A program made the translations under genes and the position numbers. Source: Anaerolineae bacterium (GTDB lineage: Bacteria; Chloroflexota; Anaerolineae; Aggregatilineales; Phototrophicaceae). From it: a stretch of DNA of 14,113 bases. The stretch is taken from NCBI GenBank assembly GCA_019912905.1, contig JAIOHO010000595.1, forward strand, positions 1 to 14,113, in the 5' to 3' direction. This document shows positions 1-7,161 of the stretch, in pieces. Within the stretch, counting starts at the first letter, position 1; the number at the start of each line of letters is the position of its first letter. The notes beneath the pieces are model-generated. The model ran no database searches. It worked only from the letters and a program-made list of their open reading frames with translations, and was not told where the DNA came from.

Positions 1-529
1 GGATGCTTTCCGGTTCATAGGCGGCGTGGTCCCTGGCGCTGGAATAATTGGCCCGCAGCGAGTCCACCAGAAACAGGTGTCCGCCGGGACGGGTGGCGCG
101 CGCGACTTTGTCGAGGAAGGCATCCCGCTGGTCGGGCGGTACGTGCGACAGCCAGAAACCGAAACCGACCAGATCAAATGTCCCTGCCGGTTCCCAGGCG
201 AAGAGGTCCGCCTGCTCGTAACGCACATGGTCGGATTGCAGCCGGGCGCGGTTGACGGCCATCACCTCTGGCGAAGCATCGAGCGCCGTCACCTGCTGGC
301 TGATCCTGAGCAGTTGTTCGGTCCAGATGCCGGTGCCGCAGGCCAGTTCCAGCGCGTCAGCGACCGGCCCCAGCGCCTGCAAAGCCGCCATGACCTGCCC
401 GGCTTCGTCGAACCACTGCTGGTTGAGTTCCGGGCCGTGATCGTAGCGCCCGACGCGGTAAAACCATTCGTCATACTCTCCGGCGCGTGCCCGATAATAA
501 TCAATCTGCTGTTGGAGGATGGGATCCAT
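1..529 (-). CDS. Class I SAM-dependent methyltransferase (3' end cut by window edge)
   Basis: About 176 residues of a Rossmann-fold methyltransferase are visible; the C-terminus lies beyond base 1. Motif I is ELACGTGIW at residues 61-69, the acidic end of strand beta2 that binds the SAM ribose is in ALDAS (D84), an acidic QADLF motif lies near 106-110, and RPGGHLFLVD at 147-156 is the usual post-motif. The layout matches the small UbiE/Methyltransf_25-type enzymes that act on small molecules; the substrate cannot be told. The ATG at 529 is preceded by GGGAG about 6 nt upstream. The start lies inside the last codons of the acetyltransferase gene (29-nt overlap), which suggests translational coupling as the last visible gene of the operon. 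The family is well supported; the exact start is less so. Confidence 0.85.
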   Translation of the reverse strand, partial: MDPILQQQIDYYRARAGEYDEWFYRVGRYDHGPELNQQWFDEAGQVMAALQALGPVADALELACGTGIWTEQLLRISQQVTALDASPEVMAVNRARLQSDHVRYEQADLFAWEPAGTFDLVGFGFWLSHVPPDQRDAFLDKVARATRPGGHLFLVDSLRANYSSARDHAAYEPESI

Positions 530-1010
530 CGCTGCTCCCGCGTTTTTCCAGGCGTAAGTTTTCGGCGTATGAGGCGAAACCCAGCTTTTCCCAGAAGCGC
601 CGCGCGCCGGGGTTGGTCGCCAGCACGTCTACGACGAGGGCCGCGTCGGGGGGGAAATAATCCGCCTGAATCTGCTGAAACGCCTTCTGACCAATGCCTT
701 TGCTCCGAAAGGGCCGCTTGATGAAATACTGCCGGACGTAAACGTCACGCTGCTCCGGGTAATATTCGTCAGGGCGTATCTGATACAGAATGTAGCCGAC
801 CACCGCTTTGTTGACGACGATCAGCAGCGCGTCCCAACCGTTCTTAAGCCAGCGCCGCATCCGCTCCGACAATTCTATCTGCGTCATCGGGTTGCGGCTG
901 CCTTCATCCCGAATCAGCTCCAGATTCATGCTCGCCAGCTGATCGCAGTCATGAGCGCTGGCGCGCCGCAGCACAACCGCCAGAGTCTTCACAGGTTCAC
1001 CGCGTTTCAT
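501..1010 (-). CDS. GNAT family N-acetyltransferase
   Basis: 169 residues with a single GNAT domain, which transfers an acetyl group from acetyl-CoA to an amine. The acetyl-CoA pyrophosphate loop is visible as RSKGIG (residues 102-107) after the beta4 strand VYVRQYFIKRPF, and motif B is NPGARRFWEKLGF (133-145), whose Tyr/Phe-rich end is typical of GNATs. The length is normal for a stand-alone enzyme. The frame stays open to 1109, but that extension is a Ser/Arg-rich shadow of the upstream gene, so the ATG at 1010, 10 nt after the DUF4013 stop, is the better start. No clear Shine-Dalgarno site is visible, so coupling to the upstream gene is likely. The acceptor substrate is unknown. Confidence 0.85.
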   Translation of the reverse strand: MKRGEPVKTLAVVLRRASAHDCDQLASMNLELIRDEGSRNPMTQIELSERMRRWLKNGWDALLIVVNKAVVGYILYQIRPDEYYPEQRDVYVRQYFIKRPFRSKGIGQKAFQQIQADYFPPDAALVVDVLATNPGARRFWEKLGFASYAENLRLEKRGSSDGSHPPTAD

Positions 1011-1020
1011 CGCAGCCAGG

Positions 1021-1728
1021 TCACGATCCGACGCGCCTCGGCTGCGGCTTGGGCTTACTCTTCGGCTTGTCGTCGATGCGTGCCCCAAACTGACCCAGCA
1101 GGTGCCCATGAATGGGCATGGTCAGCGCCAGAGACGCGATCCAGCCGATGCACGGCACCGCGTTGAACAGACCGAGGACGAACCCGGCCAGCAGGACAAA
1201 AAGCATCCACTGCACGGTCAGGCCCATGTGCCGGTTGATGGTGCCATAGATGCGGCCCATCTGGAAAAAGGCGCTGATCTCGTTGCTGCGGGCATAAAAC
1301 ACCGTACCGACCGCCAGCAGCGGCCAGATGATGAGGTTGTAGATGAACAGGAAGATCGACAGGCAGCAGCCGATCGCCAGTGACACTGTGCTGGTGGCCG
1401 AGACATCGCCCCCACCCCCCAGGATCGGCATCAGCAGGACGAAGCTGCAAATCAGCAGCATATTGCCCAGGTTATAGACGAAAGCCGCAATGAGCACATT
1501 CGCCCCGCTCATGATTTTGTCGCCTACGTTGTCCCAGCGCGGCAGGGGGTTGGTTTCGCCGCGCTGCATGTTGCGCACCAGTTCGACGACGTAGCCTGCC
1601 AGCGCTGCCGCCCCGATCAAGCCAATCAATGGGATGGCGGCGATGAACGTCCAGACGACGATCATGACAACTTTGCCGACCCAATCCTCATCATCAAACG
1701 TATACGTAAACGCGCGGGCAATATCCAC
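1021..1728 (-). CDS. DUF4013 domain-containing membrane protein
   Basis: 235 residues, almost all membrane-embedded. Hydrophobic segments lie near residues 18-48, 74-102, 113-145 and 168-207 (some may be two helices), followed by a short basic Lys/Pro/Arg tail (221-232) that is probably cytoplasmic. The phrase RGETNPLPRWDN (56-67) after the first hairpin is the signature of the DUF4013 family, known from archaea and from bacteria including Chloroflexota; the function is unknown. The start is a GTG at 1728 with a GGGG-rich stretch about 10 nt upstream; the upstream ATG at 1738 is out of frame. A promoter-like pair lies in the 68-bp gap between this gene and the thioredoxin gene. The family call is good, the function unknown. 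Confidence 0.85.
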   Translation of the reverse strand: MDIARAFTYTFDDEDWVGKVVMIVVWTFIAAIPLIGLIGAAALAGYVVELVRNMQRGETNPLPRWDNVGDKIMSGANVLIAAFVYNLGNMLLICSFVLLMPILGGGGDVSATSTVSLAIGCCLSIFLFIYNLIIWPLLAVGTVFYARSNEISAFFQMGRIYGTINRHMGLTVQWMLFVLLAGFVLGLFNAVPCIGWIASLALTMPIHGHLLGQFGARIDDKPKSKPKPQPRRVGS

Positions 1729-1767
1729 AGCCGGTCATCCCCCTGGCAGTTCAACTTCATTCCCTGA

Positions 1768-1796
1768 GTTATAGCGGATATTCGCGCACACGGCAA
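1768..1796 (-). promoter_or_regulatory. Candidate sigma70-type promoter for the DUF4013-GNAT-methyltransferase genes
   Basis: Minus strand: TTGCCG (1796-1791), a 17-bp spacer, then TATAAC (1773-1768). Agreement with consensus is 4/6 and 5/6. It starts directly after the thioredoxin stop codon and would give a leader of about 33 nt before the GTG at 1728. The inference rests on sequence only; read-through from the upstream gene is equally possible. Confidence 0.4.
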
Positions 1797-2369
1797 TCAT
1801 GAAGCCCCGCCGCGATAGCCGTTCAGATCCGCCAGTGTAATCTCGCCCAGGTGGAAGGCGGTGACCATCCCGGCGGGGTCAACGACGAAGGTCGAAGGGT
1901 ACAGGTCGGCATGATAGGCACCGCTGACCTGAAAGTCCACGTCGAGCAGCACCCGCACCGAATGCGCGCCAACTTCATCGAGAAACGTGCGGATTTGACC
2001 GGGCGTCTCGCCCACATTGACGGCCAGCACGAGTGCATCCGCCTGCTGCGCCGCAAACGCCTCGAACGCCGGAAATTCGCGGCGGCATGGGTCACACCAG
2101 CTCGCCCAGAAATTGACGAAGACCATCCGCCCGCGCAGGCTGCTCAGGCGCAGGGTGCCCCCATCCAGCGTCGGCAGTTCGAAATTCGGCGCGCGTTCAC
2201 CCAACAGCGGCTGATCGACGGTAGGAGTCGGCCCGGCGGCTGGCAGTGGGACAATCCGCTGGCGATCCTGAGTGGCGACCAGCACCCACAGTGCCGCCGC
2301 GAGACTTAGCAGCGGCATGAGTAGGAGGGTAAGCCAGAGACGGAAATTGCGGCGGGAGTCGGCGTTCAT
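1797..2369 (-). CDS. TlpA/ResA-like membrane-anchored thioredoxin-fold protein
   Basis: 190 residues. A basic N-terminus (RR, residues 6-7) and a single hydrophobic anchor (9-32) place the domain outside the cytoplasmic membrane. A Pro/Thr-rich linker (41-53) precedes an AhpC-TSA/Redoxin domain that opens with GERAPNFELPTLDGG. The active site is WCDPC with C92 and C95, and the cis-proline is P158 in LYPSTFVVD, so a working thiol-disulfide reductase is expected. Family members reduce disulfides in apocytochrome c or other exported proteins; no cytochrome biogenesis genes are nearby, so the substrate is open. A TATAAT lies about 50 nt upstream of the ATG. The motif pattern is complete and the call is firm at family level. 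Confidence 0.92.
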   Translation of the reverse strand: MNADSRRNFRLWLTLLLMPLLSLAAALWVLVATQDRQRIVPLPAAGPTPTVDQPLLGERAPNFELPTLDGGTLRLSSLRGRMVFVNFWASWCDPCRREFPAFEAFAAQQADALVLAVNVGETPGQIRTFLDEVGAHSVRVLLDVDFQVSGAYHADLYPSTFVVDPAGMVTAFHLGEITLADLNGYRGGAS

Positions 2370-2421
2370 GATTGATGAAGGGGAATATCCTTTGAAAGCA
2401 TTACACGGCTAACTGCTTCCG

Positions 2422-2427
2422 ATTATA
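2422..2427 (-). promoter_or_regulatory. Candidate -10 box upstream of the thioredoxin gene
   Basis: A perfect TATAAT on the minus strand in the 72-bp gap after the MFS gene, placing a start site near 2415 and a leader of about 46 nt. No good -35 box is seen at 16-18 bp. A 5-bp inverted repeat GCTTC/GAAGC (2415-2419 and 2436-2440) flanks it and could be an operator or chance. Confidence 0.3.
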
Positions 2428-2441
2428 CCTGTTGTGAAGCT

Positions 2442-3629
2442 TTATATTTGTTTTTCGTGGACGAAGCGCCACAGCAGAAAGAGCGAGCAGAAGGCGATGG
2501 TGGTCGAGATGGTGCTGATGAGGCTGAAGTTATTCAGGGTGACGTAGAGCCAGCCGCCAAGCGCGCCGCCGACGAGACGACCAAATGATTCTGCGCCGAC
2601 GTAGCTGCTCATCATGATGGCGCGAGCATCTGGGAGGATTTCGGTGTAGAGCGTAACCGAGGCGACAATCGCACTTTCGAGCATGAAGAAGATCAGAAAG
2701 ACGATCGCCAACGTCAGCGGGAGGCTGAAGGAGAAGACCGGCAGCAGAATGTAGCCGATGCTGGACACGGCGACGCCGATCAAAGTGACGCGGCGCTTGC
2801 CGTAACGGTCGGCAAAGCCAATGACGGCAAATTCGCCGCAGACTTCGGCGACGGCGATGACAACCGTGACTATGCCGAGGGCGGTCAGCGCGAGGTCGAA
2901 GGTGGTTTCCATGTAGGCGCTGTAGTTGATGAAGAAAATCTCGTTGGCGATGACGAATAGGAACGTAAAGGTCAAGGCGCGAAAGGCAACGGGATTACTG
3001 CGGAGGGCGCGCCAGGTCGCCAACGGGGTAATGCCGCTTGGGATGGCGTCGCCATTGGGATGATCGGCGGGGAGGTAGCGATAGACCGCCGCCAGCGCCA
3101 GCAGGCAGGCGACCAGCAGCATCAAAAAGACGCTCTGCAAGCCGAACGCGCCAAGGAGAAAGCCCACAATAAGCGCGGCGACGAGAAGCGAACCTGCCCA
3201 ACTCAGTTCGGTGACGCCGATCGCCGTGCCGCGGCGCTCGTAGGGGATATGATCGCCGATATAGGCGGAGATGGCCGGGGCGAAGACCATTTTGACGATA
3301 CCAAAGGCGATCATGACGCCCGCAAAGAGGCCAAACTGCGGGGCGATCGCGCCGACGGCGCTGGCAAGCATCATCAGAATGAGTGATCCCATCATGACGC
3401 GCTTCCGCCCATAGCGCTCACCGATGGGTCCGAGGAGTGGACTGCCGATGCCCACGCCCGCGTTGACCGCCATGACGTTCTGAACACTATCGAGCGAAAC
3501 GCCCAACTGACGGCTGATTTCCGGCAGGAAGGGATAGGGGAAACGGCGCGTCATGTTCATGACCAACCGCGCGAGTGTCAGCGTCGCCAGTTCAGTGACG
3601 TTGGACTTCTCTGGATTGTTCAAAGCCAT
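2442..3629 (-). CDS. MFS transporter, probable drug/metabolite efflux type
   Basis: 395 residues with about 12 hydrophobic segments, the usual length for a 12-TM major facilitator. The first helix region carries the phrase YPFLP (32-36). The loop 2-3 signature GPIGERYGRKRV is at 67-78, and its degenerate second-half counterpart GFADRYGKRRVT is at 271-282, showing the two-fold pseudosymmetry of the family. A cytoplasmic middle loop lies near 185-215. The ATG at 3629 has GAAAGG just upstream, rather close. No neighbour tells the substrate; polyspecific efflux is a family-based guess only. The gap of about 490 bp upstream shows that it starts its own transcript. No strong terminator separates it from the thioredoxin gene. 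Confidence 0.92.
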   Translation of the reverse strand: MALNNPEKSNVTELATLTLARLVMNMTRRFPYPFLPEISRQLGVSLDSVQNVMAVNAGVGIGSPLLGPIGERYGRKRVMMGSLILMMLASAVGAIAPQFGLFAGVMIAFGIVKMVFAPAISAYIGDHIPYERRGTAIGVTELSWAGSLLVAALIVGFLLGAFGLQSVFLMLLVACLLALAAVYRYLPADHPNGDAIPSGITPLATWRALRSNPVAFRALTFTFLFVIANEIFFINYSAYMETTFDLALTALGIVTVVIAVAEVCGEFAVIGFADRYGKRRVTLIGVAVSSIGYILLPVFSFSLPLTLAIVFLIFFMLESAIVASVTLYTEILPDARAIMMSSYVGAESFGRLVGGALGGWLYVTLNNFSLISTISTTIAFCSLFLLWRFVHEKQI

Positions 3630-3691
3630 ACCCTTTCAAGCTGGCGCTGGAAAATTCCGTCAGGCACAGCCATGAGCGTGTTGAAAGAGTC

Positions 3692-3697
3692 ATTATA
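3692..3697 (-). promoter_or_regulatory. Candidate -10 box for the MFS gene
   Basis: Perfect TATAAT on the minus strand, about 63 nt upstream of the MFS ATG. No convincing -35 box lies at 16-18 bp. A second TATAATGAC occurs at 3831-3823, so it is uncertain which one, if either, is used. Confidence 0.3.
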
Positions 3698-3848
3698 CGG
3701 CGTGAAGTCAGGGTTGATGCGTCGGAGTGTTTTATGAAACGCCCCTTCATTTCCGCGTACTTCTGATTTTCACGGAAAGTATTGCTTTTCAACTGCCGTT
3801 GGACTACAGGCGTGTACTGAGGGTCATTATAGATCATAAGGGTCAAGT

Positions 3849-4037
3849 ATGAAATCCTCACCGTCGTATCAAAGTCATATCATCCCTGACTTTGATCAGG
3901 ATGGCAATTTGTTGGTCTACAGGCAGAGGATAGGTGCCAGGAGAGAGAACCCATTCGGGACATGCTCTCGCCATGATCGAGCGCTGAAAAGCAGCATTTA
4001 TTTTGGGGGTTATCCCCTGAAACAGGTCCGCGACTGA
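3849..4037 (+). pseudogene. Possible remnant of a DUF6932-like gene, or a chance small frame
   Basis: 62-codon plus-strand frame, preceded by AAGGG 7 nt before the ATG. Its N-terminal phrase IPDFDQDGNL (residues 12-21) resembles the conserved opening of DUF6932-type proteins (roughly IPxFDxxGNLPPG), and ENPFGT..R...L (34-46) could match the later ERFG....R..L part. The PPG after GNL and everything after the first 60 residues of that family are missing, and the frame stops at 4037. The comparison is from memory and weak. If real it is a decayed fragment; otherwise a chance frame in intergenic DNA. It is opposite in strand to all neighbours. Confidence 0.22.
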
Positions 4038-4088
4038 TGGCTTATGGTTATACCGGTTGTGAGGGGATAATTCCCTGGATCAAAACCG

Positions 4089-4116
4089 TCAGGGGCGCAC
4101 CGGGATGCACCCCTGA
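4089..4116 (-). terminator. Probable intrinsic terminator of the kinase gene
   Basis: TCAGGGG (4089-4095) pairs with CCCCTGA (4110-4116), with two further G-C pairs inside after one mismatch and an 8-nt loop. It begins 6 nt after the TAA at 4123-4125. On the minus strand it is followed by CGGTTTTG, a short U tract set a few bases off, so it may be only moderately efficient. Confidence 0.5.
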
Positions 4117-4122
4117 ATGTGC

Positions 4123-6816
4123 TTACGGCGTTGGGGTATCCGTCGGGAACGGGAGTGTCGTCGAGGATGGCAGCGGCAGCGGTGTCGCCGTCACAGGCGG
4201 AATAGCGGTCGGCGGCACGAGACTCGTCGCCGTCGGCACGAACAACGGTGTCGTGGTGGCGGTGGCGGTTGGCGGCGGCTCGGCGGTGGGAATATTGGTG
4301 GCGGTCAGGGTGGGTGTCGGCGAGGCGGCCTCGCACGGTGCCGGGTCGATATTATCCGGCACGCCGTTCCCATTCGTATCCGGGTTGGTTGGGCTGGTGC
4401 ATCCCTGGACCTCGGTGCCATCCAGCAGCGTGTCGTTGTCGGTATCGCGCTTCAGGGGGTCCGTGCCCCAGGTGCGCACTTCCTCGCCGTCTTCGAGTCC
4501 ATCCCCATCCGTGTCGGCATTAAAGGGGTCGGTGCCCAGTTGAAGCTCGCGCTCATTCGTCAGGTTATCCCCATCACTGTCCAGCCCGGCCTGGGCGGTC
4601 TGATCCACCACCTGGGCCGTCGCCGTCGCGTTGACCTCACCCTGCTGCCGACCTCCAAGCAGGCTGACCAGCGCCAGAGTGAGCACCAGACAACCCGTCA
4701 CGCCCAGCAGCGCGGCGATCCCCACCACCACGCGCGGGACGAGCGCCCCACTTTGGAGTGCGGCCTGAAGCTGCTTGGGGGCAATCCCCGGCCCCTTGCC
4801 CGTCACCGTGATGTCAAACGCGTGCACGGTCGTCGAGCCGACGAGCTTCTGGCGGCGTGGGGAGGCCTCGACCGGTACTTCGACTGTCTCACCCGGCGCG
4901 ATCTCGATGGGCAGGTCTGGCAGCGTAAATGTCAGCGCATACTGGCTGTCGTTGGGCGTCAGCATGTAGGTGTCTACCGCATTGCCTTCGTTGGTGATCG
5001 TCACCAGCACCGGCACATATCGCTGGACCAGGCGCGGCTCCAGGCTGGCACTAAAGGCGTAATAGGGATGAATCTCCATCATACAGTTGATGGTCGTGTA
5101 AACGTTGGCATACTTCAGGCTGCCGATCCGCAGCGAGAATTGATGCTGACCGGCCCGGCTGCCGCTCTGACGCGGGGGATGCAGGCGGATGGTCATCGTA
5201 TCGTTTTTATCGGGCAGCAGCTTGAGCGGCGCGGTGGGCAGCGTGACCCATTCGGGCGGCAGATTCTGCACCTGAACGCCGTAATGATCGACGTATTTGC
5301 TGCGGTTGGTGACGTTGAGGGTGATGTCGATGTGTGAGCCGGGATCGACCACGACATTCGTCTGGCTGGTCTGGACCTGAATACTTTCAGATTCGATACC
5401 CTGCTGAGGCGCGGGCTGCTCAGGAGCCTCGGCGCGGTGCGGCTGGGTGCGGCCTGCCGTTTCGCGTGGGGCTGGCGCAGGCGCAACCTTCGGCGGTTGG
5501 GTCTTGTTGCGGTTGGCGATCAGGTCGAGCCGCATCCAGTAATCGCCGATGCGCACCACGGCGTCCGGCTCCCAATAGCGGGCGATGTTCGGTTGCAGCC
5601 GGTCGCGGCCCAGATAGGTGCCGTTGGTCGAACCCAGGTCGATGACGTAATAACCGCCTTCGGGGTTGCGTTCGATACGCGCATGAAAACGCGAGACTTC
5701 AGATTTTTCGCCCTGAAGCACCAGATGATTGCCCGCCTCGCGCCCGATCGTGACGATGCCCTGATTGATCGGAAACGGATCGAGCTGTTTGGACCGGTAG
5801 CTGATGAGCAGCAGATCCTGCGTGTAGACGTCGGAACGGTCCGCCGGTGGATAAATCGAGGGATCGCGGTTCGGCCAGGTCGGGTTCGTGACGTGAGTCT
5901 GCGGGCCGATGAGTTCGGGTGAGGGCTGCGGCTGCGTGGCTTTCATCCGCTCGGAATCGCCCTGCTGAAAATGGCGCAGCGCATAGGCCACTTCATGCGC
6001 CGACTGGTAACGATCTTTCGGGTCCGCGGCCATACAGCGGTTGATCACTTCTTCCAGTTCCAACGGCAGGCCCGCAGGCCGGTTTTCCGGGGTCAGCACG
6101 GGTCCCTTGCGGTGCATCTGAACGGCTTCACGGATCGAGCGCGGGTTGAACGGACGCTGGCCGACCACCAGTTCGAACAGGATGACGCCGAGTGCGTAAA
6201 TGTCGGAGCGCGCGTCGATCTTCTGCCCCAGAATTTGCTCCGGCGACATGTACGCCAGGGTGCCCACCGGCCCGGACTGCGTGAGCTGGACGTCCTGCGC
6301 CAGCTTCGCCAGCCCGAAATCCGCGATCAGCGCCCGGTATCTGGTGAAGGGATTGTTGCCGTCGGGGTCTTTGGTCAGCAGGATGTTGGCCGGTTTGATG
6401 TCGCGGTGAATCATACCCTGCTGGTGGGCGTAATACAGGCCGGTGGCGATCTGCCGCACCAGTTCGACCGCTTCGCCCTGGTCGATGCGTTTGCCCTGCT
6501 CGCGCTGGCGAAGCATATAGTCGTGCAGGCTGCCGTCTTCGAGCAGTTCCATCACCAGGAAAAGCTGGCTCTCTTTGCTGAAGAACTGGTGAACCTGAAC
6601 GATGTTGGGGTGCTTGAGCTGGGCGGCATTCTGCGCCTCGCGCACGAACCGCTGCTGGAACATGTCGTGCGTCGCCAGGTGCTTGTGCATGATCTTAAGC
6701 GCCACCCGCCGGTTGAGCGATAAATCGGTCGCTTCATAGACGACCCCCATACCGCCCTGGCCTACCTGCCGCTCGATCCGAAAGTGGTCAATAGTCTGGC
6801 CGATAAGATCGGTCAT
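4123..6816 (-). CDS. Transmembrane Ser/Thr protein kinase with FHA, Ig-like and TSP3-type Ca-binding segments
   Basis: 897 residues from the ATG at 6816, which has GAAGG 5 nt and AGGAG 10 nt upstream. The in-frame GTG at 6828 abuts AGGAG with no spacing and is less likely. The kinase domain (about 10-285) is intact: P-loop GQGGMGVV (19-26), K41, helix-C E60, HRDIKPAN (137-144, catalytic D139), DFG (166-168) and SPE (191-193). An FHA domain (about 335-430) keeps the phosphothreonine-binding residues GR, S..H and STNG, so it probably binds phosphothreonine. After a Pro-rich linker come two Ig-like NEW/COG1470-type domains (about 473-572 and 586-673), one helix (694-720), DxDxDG repeats of TSP3 type (745-828, with C806 and C828), and a Thr/Pro-rich tail. 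This resembles a PknB-class envelope sensor with PASTA repeats replaced. Substrates are unknown; murJ and vanW-type neighbours suggest wall control. Confidence 0.95.
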   Translation of the reverse strand: MTDLIGQTIDHFRIERQVGQGGMGVVYEATDLSLNRRVALKIMHKHLATHDMFQQRFVREAQNAAQLKHPNIVQVHQFFSKESQLFLVMELLEDGSLHDYMLRQREQGKRIDQGEAVELVRQIATGLYYAHQQGMIHRDIKPANILLTKDPDGNNPFTRYRALIADFGLAKLAQDVQLTQSGPVGTLAYMSPEQILGQKIDARSDIYALGVILFELVVGQRPFNPRSIREAVQMHRKGPVLTPENRPAGLPLELEEVINRCMAADPKDRYQSAHEVAYALRHFQQGDSERMKATQPQPSPELIGPQTHVTNPTWPNRDPSIYPPADRSDVYTQDLLLISYRSKQLDPFPINQGIVTIGREAGNHLVLQGEKSEVSRFHARIERNPEGGYYVIDLGSTNGTYLGRDRLQPNIARYWEPDAVVRIGDYWMRLDLIANRNKTQPPKVAPAPAPRETAGRTQPHRAEAPEQPAPQQGIESESIQVQTSQTNVVVDPGSHIDITLNVTNRSKYVDHYGVQVQNLPPEWVTLPTAPLKLLPDKNDTMTIRLHPPRQSGSRAGQHQFSLRIGSLKYANVYTTINCMMEIHPYYAFSASLEPRLVQRYVPVLVTITNEGNAVDTYMLTPNDSQYALTFTLPDLPIEIAPGETVEVPVEASPRRQKLVGSTTVHAFDITVTGKGPGIAPKQLQAALQSGALVPRVVVGIAALLGVTGCLVLTLALVSLLGGRQQGEVNATATAQVVDQTAQAGLDSDGDNLTNERELQLGTDPFNADTDGDGLEDGEEVRTWGTDPLKRDTDNDTLLDGTEVQGCTSPTNPDTNGNGVPDNIDPAPCEAASPTPTLTATNIPTAEPPPTATATTTPLFVPTATSLVPPTAIPPVTATPLPLPSSTTLPFPTDTPTP

Positions 6817-6998
6817 GATCGCCTTCACTCCTGCCCATCATCACAGGCTGCACTCCTGCCTGTGGGATCGTTCGATCGCGTATTATCTCTATTCTAATCA
6901 TAATCAAGTTTATTACAGCCTGATACCCCCACAAACGCGGCGTTCGGCATTCGTATGTCAGTGAGTGGGTGTTCGCATGGGATCAGAGAACTGTGTGT
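6817..6998 (-). promoter_or_regulatory. Long kinase mRNA leader with hairpin and palindromes
   Basis: If transcription starts near 6998 the leader is about 180 nt. It contains, in transcript order: AACGC-C-GCGTT, an 11-bp dyad (6944-6934); GATCG-AA-CGATC, a 12-bp dyad (6877-6866); and a 7-bp perfect stem CACAGGC/GCCTGTG (6864-6858 with 6848-6842) whose 9-nt loop carries AGGAG. The last is 26 nt from the ATG. The dyads could be operators and the hairpin could affect translation; both roles are inferred. The rest of the 345-bp gap (7014-7161) shows no gene. Confidence 0.4.
6826..6860 (-). repeat. Direct repeat of a 10-mer carrying a Shine-Dalgarno core
   Basis: GGCAGGAGTG occurs twice on the minus strand, at 6860-6851 and 6835-6826, 25 bp apart. 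The upstream copy sits across the 3' side and loop of the leader hairpin; the downstream copy is next to the kinase start codons. It may be a small duplication that created two ribosome-docking sites. Confidence 0.6.
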
Positions 6999-7004
6999 TC
7001 CTCC

Positions 7005-7035
7005 ATTATAGCATCACCCGGCATACTCCAGGCAA
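7005..7035 (-). promoter_or_regulatory. Extended -10 promoter for the kinase gene
   Basis: Minus strand TGCTATAAT (7013-7005): a perfect -10 with the TG of an extended -10 element. A partial -35 TTGCCT lies at 7035-7030 with a long 19-bp spacer, so the extended -10 probably does most of the work. The start site would be near 6998. Confidence 0.55.
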
Positions 7036-7161
7036 ACGCCGGGGGAGAACGAGCGATTGGAGCGAACACTCGGAGAGGATTCGTAAAAGATCAAATACGG
7101 AGGAATGAGGAGGAGATATTTTCTCTGCGTTCTCGGTAGACGCCGCGGTTCAACAAAACCT

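Larger units (their letters stand above)
3630..4122. other. 493-bp intergenic region between MFS gene and kinase gene
   Basis: Less GC-rich to the eye than the flanking genes. It holds, from left to right: two minus-strand TATAAT boxes followed by GAC (3692-3697 and 3826-3831), either of which could start the MFS transcript; a plus-strand reading frame with a possible DUF6932-like start (3849-4037); a small nested inverted repeat GAGAG...CTCTC enclosing CCC-ATTC-GGG (about 3941-3967); short GGGG/CCCC hairpins near 4006-4018; and the probable kinase terminator (4089-4116). No tRNA or riboswitch that I recognise is present. Confidence 0.6.

Noticed and set aside
3592..3861. Minus-strand 89-codon frame ahead of and overlapping the MFS start
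   Set aside because: Overlaps the MFS gene in another frame, has no recognisable domain or ribosome site, and crosses both candidate promoter boxes.
4006..4018. GGGG-TTAT-CCCC hairpin as terminator
   Set aside because: Only four pairs and no following U tract on either strand; the hairpin at 4089-4116 is better placed.
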